DNA of 8,965 nucleotides from an uncultured Oscillospiraceae bacterium (GTDB taxonomy: Bacteria; Bacillota; Clostridia; Oscillospirales; Oscillospiraceae), in assembly GCA_910588625.1 (NCBI GenBank), contig CAJUQN010000099.1:1-8965 (forward strand), given 5' to 3'. The notes below the pieces were generated by a model that was given only the letters and a program-made list of their open reading frames with translations, did not search any database and was not told the origin of the DNA. Shown piece by piece: positions 1 through 5,976 of the stretch. A program made the translations under genes and the position numbers. Position 1 is the stretch's first letter. Every line of letters begins with the position of its first letter.

Positions 1-1126
1 CCTTCCGGCGGAAAAACTCCCGATAGGTGTATACCGCGTCCTCCAGCTCCGCCAGAATGTCGATAGGCTCCACCGACAGGTTGAACCGGCCTGTCTCCAT
101 CCGGGAGAATTCCAGCAACTCCTCCACCATGCGGGTCAGGCGCTGGGCCTCGGACACGATGATCCCCATGCCCTTCTTCACATCGGCGGCATCCCGGACC
201 TCTCCGTTGCATAGCGTTTCCGCCCAGCCGTTGATGGCAGTCAAGGGCGTGCGCAGCTCATGGGATACGGAGGAGATAAACTCGGACTGGGTCCGCTCTG
301 CCTGGTCGATCTTCATAGACATATCGTTGATGCTGTCCACCAGCTCACCCATCTCGTCGTCGGACCGCTTCTCCATTTGCACGCCGTAGCTGCCCGCAGC
401 GATGCGCTTAGCGGTCTCCGTCACCCGGATCACCGGGTCCAGCACAGAGCGGATGAAATAGGAAGCCAACAGACCCATCACCAGCAGCACCACTACGCCC
501 ACGGCGGAGGTGACCGTCACGATGCGCACCATCTGGGCGTGGACTTGCCGTAAGGAGGTACACATCCGCACCACGCCCACCACCGTGCTGTTGTAGATCA
601 CCGGCGCAGAGGCGGAGATCACGTCGTCACCAGTGTCCGGGTCCTGACCGATGTGGGTTTTGACCCGCTTCTCGCTGATGGCGGCGGCCACGTCAGGGCT
701 GTGGGCGCTGGCGCCGGAGATGTCCATCATGGAGGACATGAGCACCCGGCCGCTGGAGTTGAGCAGCTGCACCTCGATAAAGTTTTTCTCCTCAAACTGG
801 TTGATAAACTGCCGGCTGGTGGACAGATAGGCCGTTTCAGTGTAGTTGCGAAACATCCCGGCAGCGGTCTGGGCCCGACTCTCCAGGTTGGCCTGAATGG
901 TGGAGGTATAATAGCTGTACATGGCCAGAGACAAGGCTCCCACTGCGAAGGCCACCACCACCAAGGTGACAGCCAGAGTGTTGATCAACCAGCGGCGTCG
1001 CAGACGGCCCTTGGGCCTTCTCCTGGGGGCGAGGGCTTCGGTCTGGACCTCCTCCACCGTGTTCTCCTCCCGCTTCGGCTGGATGGGCTGGCTTTTTTTT
1101 CGTTTCCGGCGGTTTTCCCGGTCCAT
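1..1126 (-). CDS. Sensor histidine kinase of a two-component system, C-terminal part beyond the left edge
   Basis: Membrane histidine kinase that should phosphorylate the response regulator encoded just upstream of it in the operon. 375 residues are visible. A basic cytoplasmic tail (1-45) is followed by a first membrane segment (about 47-70), an extracytoplasmic sensor region of about 130 residues (71-201), a second membrane segment (about 202-224), a HAMP linker (about 222-275) and a HisKA dimerisation domain. The phospho-acceptor is His289 in SVSHELRTPL. The frame is still open at the left edge, about 85 residues past the H-box, so the ATP-binding HATPase_c domain lies outside the window. 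The ATG at 1126 is preceded by a purine-rich site (GGGGGGAGAGGA) and stands 57 bp after the regulator stop. The signal sensed is not visible; the sensor region may be Cache/PAS-like, which is inference. The kinase call is firm. Confidence 0.93.
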   Translation of the reverse strand, partial: MDRENRRKRKKSQPIQPKREENTVEEVQTEALAPRRRPKGRLRRRWLINTLAVTLVVVAFAVGALSLAMYSYYTSTIQANLESRAQTAAGMFRNYTETAYLSTSRQFINQFEEKNFIEVQLLNSSGRVLMSSMMDISGASAHSPDVAAAISEKRVKTHIGQDPDTGDDVISASAPVIYNSTVVGVVRMCTSLRQVHAQMVRIVTVTSAVGVVVLLVMGLLASYFIRSVLDPVIRVTETAKRIAAGSYGVQMEKRSDDEMGELVDSINDMSMKIDQAERTQSEFISSVSHELRTPLTAINGWAETLCNGEVRDAADVKKGMGIIVSEAQRLTRMVEELLEFSRMETGRFNLSVEPIDILAELEDAVYTYREFFRRK

Positions 1127-1183
1127 TCCTCTCCCCCCTTCCCTGATTGCGTCATAGAGCCTTCCCCTGGAGAGGGAAGCATT

Positions 1184-1873
1184 TTATATCTCCCACTCGT
1201 ACCCGTAGCCCCACACGGTGCTAATGTGGGCCGGATTCTGTGGGTCATCCTCCAATTTGATGCGCAAACGGCGGATGTTCACATCCACGATTTTCAGCTC
1301 GCCCAAGTACTCCTTGCCCCAGACGGCCTCTAAGATCTCCTCGCGGGCCAGGGCCTTCCCAGGATTCTCCATAAACAGCTTCACGATGGAATACTCCACC
1401 TGAGTTAGTTTTACCCGCTTGCCGTTTTTTTCTAAGGTGCGGTTCCGGGTGTTCAGCAGGAAGGGCGGCTGGTTGATCTCGTCCACGTCATGGATAGGCA
1501 CGCCGCCAGTGCGGCGGAACAGGGCGTCCACTCGGGCGGTGAGCTCCGCCGGAGAAAAGGGCTTGGTCACATAGTCGTCCGCCCCGGTCATCAGGCCGCT
1601 GACCTTGTCCATCTCCTGGGTGCGGGCAGTGAGCATGATAATGCCCATCTGGGAGTTGCCCGCCCGGATGCGGCGGCACACCTCGAAGCCGTCGATCTCC
1701 CCGGGGAGCATGATGTCCAGAAGCGCCACTTTTACGTCGGGATTCTTTTGAATGAGGGCCAGCGCCTCTTCCCCAGTGCCAGCCTCAATGGTATCGTAAC
1801 CCGCCCGCTTCAGGTTGATGACCACAAAGCTGCGGATGTTGGTCTCGTCCTCCAAAACCAAAACCTTGCGCAT
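1184..1873 (-). CDS. OmpR/PhoB-family DNA-binding response regulator
   Basis: Cytoplasmic transcription regulator of 229 residues, the normal length for this family. The receiver domain (about 1-120) has the acidic pocket Glu8/Asp9, the phospho-acceptor Asp53 in LLDIMLPG, the switch Thr82 in IMLTAR and Lys104 in YVTKPF. A winged-helix DNA-binding domain (about 133-229) ends in the family-typical stretch with VDVNIRRLRIKLEDD and a WGYGYEW terminus. All phosphotransfer residues are intact. It sits between the lipoprotein gene (43 bp gap) and the histidine kinase (57 bp gap) on the same strand, so its partner kinase is almost certainly that neighbour. The ribosome site before the ATG (GGGGAACGGG) is weak, so translation may depend partly on the upstream gene. 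The family call is secure. The target promoters are unknown, though the operon's own promoter is an obvious candidate. Confidence 0.95.
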   Translation of the reverse strand: MRKVLVLEDETNIRSFVVINLKRAGYDTIEAGTGEEALALIQKNPDVKVALLDIMLPGEIDGFEVCRRIRAGNSQMGIIMLTARTQEMDKVSGLMTGADDYVTKPFSPAELTARVDALFRRTGGVPIHDVDEINQPPFLLNTRNRTLEKNGKRVKLTQVEYSIVKLFMENPGKALAREEILEAVWGKEYLGELKIVDVNIRRLRIKLEDDPQNPAHISTVWGYGYEWEI

Positions 1874-1916
1874 TTTAACCCGTTCCCCACTTTCTCAAAT
1901 CGTCGTTATACTTTTG

Positions 1917-3269
1917 TTATCTGTTGGACCACACCGCCATGATCGGCTTGAACCGCTGGAGCAACCCGGTTTCATCCATGCCACAGTTCCAAGCCTTTGT
2001 ATCCAGTGTGGCGCAGTAGATGGTATTGCCATCGCTGTATACCACCGCCCGTCCAGGCTGCTTGGACCGGGACACCCGGTTGCTTCCCGTAAGGCGGTAA
2101 ATGGTAAGAAATCTTTTTGGTTCCTTGGACCGGTCGGGCCAGTAGTAGAACGCCACCGCCCGCTCGCCCCGTCCGCTGAGGCTGTCATCCCGGGATACCG
2201 TAATGTTGTTGATATCCCAGCCGTTGGGTAGGGTGAGATACCATCCATCGGTGAAGGAGTGATAGGTAATCTCACTGGTGGCGCTTTTGCCGTCGGAGTC
2301 CACCTGTTGCCAATAGATGAGGTACTGATTTGTGGTATTCTCCGAGTCCGGTGGGGTCAGCAGCTGGGGCCGGGGAATCTCCAACACGCCGTCGCCGTTG
2401 ATGTCGGTGGTGGTTGCCTCCGTGTTGGTCCAGGAAGTTGCCAGGCTCACACCGCTCTCCGCGTCTCTGGTGACATTGCTTAGACCCAGCCGGTCCATGG
2501 TAAGCACGTCGGTGACATTGCCGTTCTCCAGCTCCATAGTGACATAGACCCCCAGCTGCCCGTCAGACAGCAGCCCGGACTCCGCCCGCGCCACGTCCTT
2601 CAGCCCATCGGACAACGGCGCGGTGGACGAGAGCCCCAGCACCCCGTCTTGGTAGACGTAGTACTCCGCCACGTTGTAGCCCTCGCCAGTGGTATCCTGC
2701 TGGAACACGATAAGCTCCTGAGCGCCGTCCTGGTCCAAATCCACAGTGGTGTAGCCCTCGTTATAGGTGGTGGTCATCAGCAGGTTGGCCCCGCTGCGGG
2801 TGAAGTTGTAGGCAGACAGAATGTGCACCCCCACGCTAAGCTGCCAGCTGACGATGAGCTCCCGGCTGCCGTCCCCGGTCAGGTCCTCATAGGCCACGGA
2901 GTTGATTGAGGTGCCCTCGCCGGAAATCATCACATACTGGCGGTAGGTTTGGTCGGCGTCCTGACGGAACAGGCACACCCGCATCGGCTGCTCCTCTGGG
3001 GAGGTCACCCGGAGGAATACCGCCGCCGTCTCCTGCTCACCGTCGTTGTCCATATCCAGCAGCTGGATGGTGGAGGTGTTGCTGCCGGAGTTGATGGTGG
3101 CGTATTCCGCCCCCAGCTCGCTCATCGTGGCGTCGATGGTGTTCTGGAGGTCCCGGTATTCCTGAGGCAGGATGGGGGGCGCGTACAGGTTGTCCACCGG
3201 CTCGAAGATGCAGCCGCTGAGGCACAGCCCAATGGCCGTACCCAGTATGGCCAGCGCAATACGCTTCAT
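1917..3269 (-). CDS. Secreted lipoprotein with FG-GAP/VCBS-like DxDxDG repeats, first gene of a two-component operon
   Basis: Protein of 450 residues. It begins with a short basic end, a hydrophobic stretch and a lipobox LSGC, giving a lipid-anchored Cys20 on the outer face of the membrane. The body carries acidic glycine motifs resembling calcium-binding loops of FG-GAP/VCBS propeller blades: DMDNDGEQE (72-80), DLTGDGSRE (129-137), DLDQDGAQE (177-185) and DINGDGVLE (289-297), with degenerate copies near 236 and 362-369. Each is followed by a hydrophobic strand such as LIVSW or LIVF. No catalytic motif is visible. The ATG at 3269 has GGAGGGG about 7 bases upstream and lies about 54 bases after a predicted transcription start. 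It is the first gene of an operon with the regulator and kinase, so a role as an extracytoplasmic accessory of the sensor, or as a regulated surface protein, is inferred. The exact function is unknown. Confidence 0.88.
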   Translation of the reverse strand: MKRIALAILGTAIGLCLSGCIFEPVDNLYAPPILPQEYRDLQNTIDATMSELGAEYATINSGSNTSTIQLLDMDNDGEQETAAVFLRVTSPEEQPMRVCLFRQDADQTYRQYVMISGEGTSINSVAYEDLTGDGSRELIVSWQLSVGVHILSAYNFTRSGANLLMTTTYNEGYTTVDLDQDGAQELIVFQQDTTGEGYNVAEYYVYQDGVLGLSSTAPLSDGLKDVARAESGLLSDGQLGVYVTMELENGNVTDVLTMDRLGLSNVTRDAESGVSLATSWTNTEATTTDINGDGVLEIPRPQLLTPPDSENTTNQYLIYWQQVDSDGKSATSEITYHSFTDGWYLTLPNGWDINNITVSRDDSLSGRGERAVAFYYWPDRSKEPKRFLTIYRLTGSNRVSRSKQPGRAVVYSDGNTIYCATLDTKAWNCGMDETGLLQRFKPIMAVWSNR

Positions 3270-3289
3270 CGCGATTCCCCTCCCGTCCA

Positions 3290-3308
3290 GCGCCGCGGAC
3301 AGCGGCGC
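3290..3308 (-). other. GC-rich hairpin in the lipoprotein mRNA leader
   Basis: A perfect 7-bp inverted repeat (GCGCCGC / GCGGCGC) with a 5-base loop lies between the predicted transcription start (about 3323) and the ribosome site of the lipoprotein gene. No U-run follows it on the transcribed strand, so it is not a terminator. It could stabilise the message 5' end or affect ribosome access. Function is inferred only. Confidence 0.5.
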
Positions 3309-3329
3309 GTCTTTTCACAGTTAGGGGAT

Positions 3330-3358
3330 ATTATATCACAATTTTTCCTGTCTGCCTA
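3330..3358 (-). promoter_or_regulatory. Sigma-A-type promoter of the lipoprotein/two-component operon
   Basis: On the minus strand a perfect TATAAT (-10, 3330-3335) is preceded by TGA, an extended -10. A -35-like TAGGCA (3353-3358, 4 of 6 consensus bases) stands 17 bases upstream. Transcription would start near 3323 and give a leader of about 54 bases. The promoter lies just downstream of the MATE terminator, so the operon is independently transcribed. Confidence 0.78.
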
Positions 3359-3389
3359 TGGATTTTTTGTGAACGAGAAAAAATTCTGG

Positions 3390-3424
3390 AAAAAACCGGA
3401 GCGGCGCTGGAAAGCGCCGCCCCG
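3390..3424 (-). terminator. Rho-independent terminator after the MATE gene
   Basis: A 12-bp stem (3397-3408 with 3413-3424, one G-U wobble) and a 4-base loop is followed on the minus strand by G and six U (3390-3395). It begins six bases after the MATE stop codon and closes the marR-MATE unit. Confidence 0.92.
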
Positions 3425-3430
3425 ATCCCG

Positions 3431-4753
3431 TCAATATTGGTACTTTTTCCGCATCCCCCACAAAAACGCCGCCGTCACCGCCACAGCCATCACCTCCGCC
3501 GCCGCGATGGACAGCCAAATGCCGTCTACGTCCCAGATCACCGGGAAAATGATGACAGCGGACACCTGGAACACCAGCGTACGCAGGAACGAGATAATGG
3601 CGGACACCAGGCCGTTGTTCAGCGCCGTAAAAAAGGATGAGCCGAAGATAGCGAACCCGGAGAACAGGAAGGAAAAGGAGAAAATTGAGAAGGCGTGAAC
3701 GGTCATCTCCAAAAGCTCCCGGTCATATCCCACGAACAGCAGGGACAGGGGCCGTCCCAGCAACCGGGCGGCGGCAAACATGGCGGCGGCAAACACCGCA
3801 ATGACGGCCTGGCTCCTTCTGCGCAGGCCCCGCAGCTCCCCGTGCTTCTGGGCCCCGTAGTGGTAGCTGATTACCGGGGCTGTGCCCACCGAATAGCCGA
3901 TGAACACCGCCTGGAACACCAGACTGACGTACATCAGCACGCCGTAGGCCGCCACGCCGTCCTCCCCTGCGTAGCGCAGCAGCTGGGCGTTGTACAGCAT
4001 ACTCACCACCGAGGCGGAAATGCTGCTCATCAGCTCTGAGACGCCGTTGGCGCAGGTCCGCCACAGAGCTTTCCCGTCGAATTTCGTCCTGCCCAGGCGC
4101 AGAAGGCTGCTGTTGGGGCGGGCAAAATAAACCAGCGGCATGACGCCGCCCACGCACTGGCTGAGGGCGGTGGCCGCCGCCGCGCCCTCCAGCCCCCAGC
4201 GAAACACCGCCACAAACAGGGCGTCCAGTACCATATTGGTGACCCCCGCCGCCACCGTCACATATAGGTCCAGGGTGGGCTTTTCCGCCGTGGCAAACAG
4301 GCACTGGAACTCATACTGGAGGACAAACGCCGGGATGGCCAGCAGGATGATCCGTGCATAGGCCACGCTGTCCTCCAACATCTGCCCCTGGGCCCCCAGC
4401 GCGGCGGCGATAGGAAGGATGAACACCAGGCCCAGCGCCGCCAGCACCGCAGCCAATCCCAACGTAAATCACCAGGGAAAACAGGCGGTTGGCCTCCTCC
4501 CCCTTTCCCTCTCCCATGGTCTTGGCAATGAGAGCCCCGCCGCCGGCGCCCAGCATGAATCCCGCGCAGCCCAGGATTATCAGCACAGGATAGATGAAGT
4601 TCGCGGCAGTAAAGGAGGTCTTGCCCACATAGTTTGACACAAAAAAGCCGTCCACCACGCCGTAAATGGAGGTGAACACCATCATCACGATGGACGGCAG
4701 GGTGTAACGCAACAATTTTGAATAGGTAAGTGGTCTGACAACTGGATCTTCAT
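3431..4753 (-). pseudogene. MATE-family multidrug efflux transporter, disrupted by two frameshifts
   Basis: Multi-pass membrane exporter of the MATE family, which moves drugs or metabolites out using an ion gradient. The full span would encode about 440 residues, the family's usual length. The start is the ATG at 4753, 17 bp after the marR stop and about 11 bases after AAGGAG. It begins MKIQLSDH, then the frame breaks near 4728, where one base is missing in the codon after His8. The next 85 or so codons, including LRYTLPSIVMMVF and VVDGFFVSNYVG, lie in another frame. A second break near 4465-4471, with one extra base after LFSLVIY, returns to the first frame, which then runs intact to the TGA at 3431. 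An intact fragment could be read from a TTG at 4462. Neither fragment alone is a complete transporter. The two shifts may be assembly errors in an intact gene or true decay; the sequence alone cannot decide. Confidence 0.85.
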
Positions 4754-4770
4754 TTTCGTCTTTGCTCCTT

Positions 4771-5208
4771 TTATAATTGTTTCACTTTTTCTTTGACGGC
4801 GGTCGCAAAGCGCCCGGTGAGTTCCAGATACGTTTGCCGCTCCTCCCTGCTCCAGGAGGTGTATATCTCATCCTCCAGCTCAATCAGCGGCACCGCCGTG
4901 CGCCGGGCCAGCTCCCGGCCCTGCTCGGTGAGGCGGACGTTTTTCCCCCGGCCTCCCGCCGCCTCCAGGCGGATGACGCCTTCCCCCTCCAGCTTGCGGA
5001 TGGCAGAGTTGATGGTCTGCTTGCTCATCCCCGACTGCCGGACAATCTCATGGAGGGCGCAGGGGTCCCCCTCGCTGCACAGCGTATACAGCACAGATAC
5101 AGTGCTGTCTGACAACCCCAGCTTCACCGCCGCCTCGTGATACGCCCCATTGATCTCCCCCATCAGGCGATTGAAGCGCCTCAGTTCTTTTGAAACGTTG
5201 ATATCCAT
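4771..5208 (-). CDS. MarR-family transcriptional regulator
   Basis: Cytoplasmic winged-helix repressor of 145 residues, typical of MarR proteins, which bind DNA as dimers and usually release it on binding a small toxic or phenolic ligand. The winged helix-turn-helix spans about 34-100: the recognition helix is SKQTINSAIRKLEGEGVI (62-79) and the wing is in AAGGRGKNVRLTEQG (83-97). Helices at both ends form the expected dimer interface. The ATG at 5208 is chosen because AGGAGG ends six bases upstream. The in-frame extension up to 5295 would run through the promoter and the preceding terminator, so it is rejected. The gene lies 17 bp before the MATE exporter, and the MATE ribosome site abuts the marR stop codon. 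Its own promoter holds two operator-like palindromes, so autoregulation together with the exporter is likely. The inducer is unknown. Confidence 0.93.
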   Translation of the reverse strand: MDINVSKELRRFNRLMGEINGAYHEAAVKLGLSDSTVSVLYTLCSEGDPCALHEIVRQSGMSKQTINSAIRKLEGEGVIRLEAAGGRGKNVRLTEQGRELARRTAVPLIELEDEIYTSWSREERQTYLELTGRFATAVKEKVKQL

Positions 5209-5223
5209 AGTTTTCCTCCTCAT

Positions 5224-5237
5224 GTCCGAAATCGTAC
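5224..5237 (-). promoter_or_regulatory. Candidate MarR operator, downstream copy
   Basis: On the minus strand GTACGATTTCGGAC is an imperfect 14-bp palindrome (5 of 7 pairs match). It lies about 8-21 bases after the predicted marR transcription start. It matches the copy at 5257-5270 to a shared consensus GTAYGAWWTCGKAC, and its centre is 33 bp from that copy, about three helical turns. Repressor binding here is inferred. Confidence 0.68.
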
Positions 5238-5250
5238 CAGAGCACAAAGG

Positions 5251-5279
5251 AGTATAGTACGATTTCATACCAATGTCAA
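5251..5279 (-). promoter_or_regulatory. Strong sigma-A-type promoter of marR-MATE
   Basis: On the minus strand a perfect TTGACA (5274-5279), a 17-base spacer and TATACT (5251-5256, 5 of 6) form a near-consensus promoter. Transcription would start near 5244, 36 bases before the marR ATG. A promoter this strong next to operator-like repeats fits a repressed, inducible unit. Confidence 0.9.
5257..5270 (-). promoter_or_regulatory. Candidate MarR operator inside the promoter spacer
   Basis: On the minus strand GTATGAAATCGTAC is an imperfect 14-bp palindrome (5 of 7 pairs). It sits entirely between the -35 and -10 boxes and abuts the -10. A protein bound here would exclude RNA polymerase. The right ten bases form a perfect inverted repeat with the other copy (GAAATCGTAC at 5257-5266 against GTACGATTTC at 5228-5237). 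The repeat is seen directly; its use by this MarR is inferred. Confidence 0.72.
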
Positions 5280-5293
5280 GCCCCTCTTTCCCC

Positions 5294-5322
5294 AAAAAAG
5301 GCGGCAGGGTCGCCCCTGCCGC
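5294..5322 (-). terminator. Rho-independent terminator after the GNAT gene
   Basis: A perfect 9-bp stem (GCGGCAGGG with CCCTGCCGC) closed by a GCGA tetraloop is followed on the minus strand by C and six U (5294-5299). It begins about 15 bases after the GNAT stop codon and insulates the marR promoter. Confidence 0.94.
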
Positions 5323-5337
5323 GCTTTGTCGTTATGG

Positions 5338-5868
5338 TCACAGCACGCACTCCAGCTGGCAGTCGAAGGGCTCCGCCTCCACGTGCTTTTGGTTATATTC
5401 ACAGGCCTCCACGCAGCCCATCCTTTGGTAAAACGACTGGCTCTCCACCGCCGAGTGGGCGGATATGTACAGCTTCCGCCCGCCGTGGGCCCGGGCCCAA
5501 TCCTTCGCCGCGGCAAACAGCGCCGCGCCCATTCCCTTTCTCCGCATGTCCTCGGATACATGGATGCTGGACAGGTCCAAATATCCGTTCTCCCCGCCGA
5601 ACAGCTCCGGTTCTACCGAGACAAAGCCCTTCAGCACCCCGTCACAGAACCCGCCCAGCACCAGACCGCCGGCGCTCGCCGTATTTTTCAGGCAGGACAC
5701 CAGAAACCCATAATCCTTTTCCGACCAGTCGTCGATAAACGGGTCGCCGCGGATCACCCACTCGCCCTCTTCCCGCCGCCAGCACTTAACCACCACCTGA
5801 CGGCGGTTAAAGGAGCAAAACAGCGCCCTGTCCAGCTCACTGGCGGAAACGGTTCGGTATTCGATCAT
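5338..5868 (-). CDS. GNAT-family N-acetyltransferase
   Basis: Probable acetyl-CoA-dependent acetyltransferase of 176 residues; the substrate cannot be read from the sequence. The GNAT acetyl-CoA pyrophosphate loop is visible as RRKGMG (109-114, R-x-x-G-x-G pattern). It follows the strand YLDLSSIHV (96-104) and is followed by a helix and the C-terminal motif with SFYQRMGCVE (145-154), normal for the fold. The first 60 or so residues, rich in Trp and charged residues, form the less conserved substrate part. The ATG at 5868 is chosen because AGGAGG ends eight bases upstream. An ATG at 5892, eight codons earlier, coincides with the predicted transcription start and has no ribosome site. The gene has its own promoter and terminator, so it is probably monocistronic. 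The family is secure and the function open. Confidence 0.9.
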   Translation of the reverse strand: MIEYRTVSASELDRALFCSFNRRQVVVKCWRREEGEWVIRGDPFIDDWSEKDYGFLVSCLKNTASAGGLVLGGFCDGVLKGFVSVEPELFGGENGYLDLSSIHVSEDMRRKGMGAALFAAAKDWARAHGGRKLYISAHSAVESQSFYQRMGCVEACEYNQKHVEAEPFDCQLECVL

Positions 5869-5899
5869 TGTTAAAACCTCCTCAGCGCTCATTATTTTT

Positions 5900-5928
5900 A
5901 TTATGCAAAAACGCCCCGGATTTGTAAA
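5900..5928 (-). promoter_or_regulatory. Sigma-A-type promoter of the GNAT gene
   Basis: On the minus strand TTTACA (5923-5928, 5 of 6) and CATAAT (5900-5905, 5 of 6) are separated by 17 bases. Transcription would start near 5893, giving a 25-base leader. This supports the downstream ATG at 5868 as the true start. Confidence 0.85.
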
Positions 5929-5940
5929 GCCCCCCTGCCG

Positions 5941-5975
5941 AAAAGCGGAGGGGACCGCCGTCCCCTCCGCTTTTT
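5941..5975 (-). terminator. Terminator after the clpC-like gene, possibly bidirectional
   Basis: An 11-bp GC-rich stem (5945-5955 with 5960-5970) has a 4-base loop. It is flanked by four A on the left and five T on the right, so the helix can extend to 15 bp. On the minus strand it ends in four U. It starts directly after the clpC stop codon. The T-run on the plus side would let it also stop antisense transcription. Confidence 0.9.
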
Positions 5976-5976
5976 C

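Noticed and set aside
653..1333. 226-codon plus-strand open frame across the kinase and regulator genes
   Set aside because: It crosses the gene boundary on the other strand, shows no domain and lies opposite well-supported two-component genes.
2949..3698. 249-codon plus-strand open frame over the lipoprotein start, terminator and MATE end
   Set aside because: It runs through a promoter and a rho-independent terminator of the opposite strand and has low-complexity composition.
5209..5295. Upstream extension of the MarR protein to 5295
   Set aside because: It would be translated from DNA that holds the promoter, both operator-like repeats and the U-tract of the previous terminator. The ATG at 5208 has a perfect AGGAGG.
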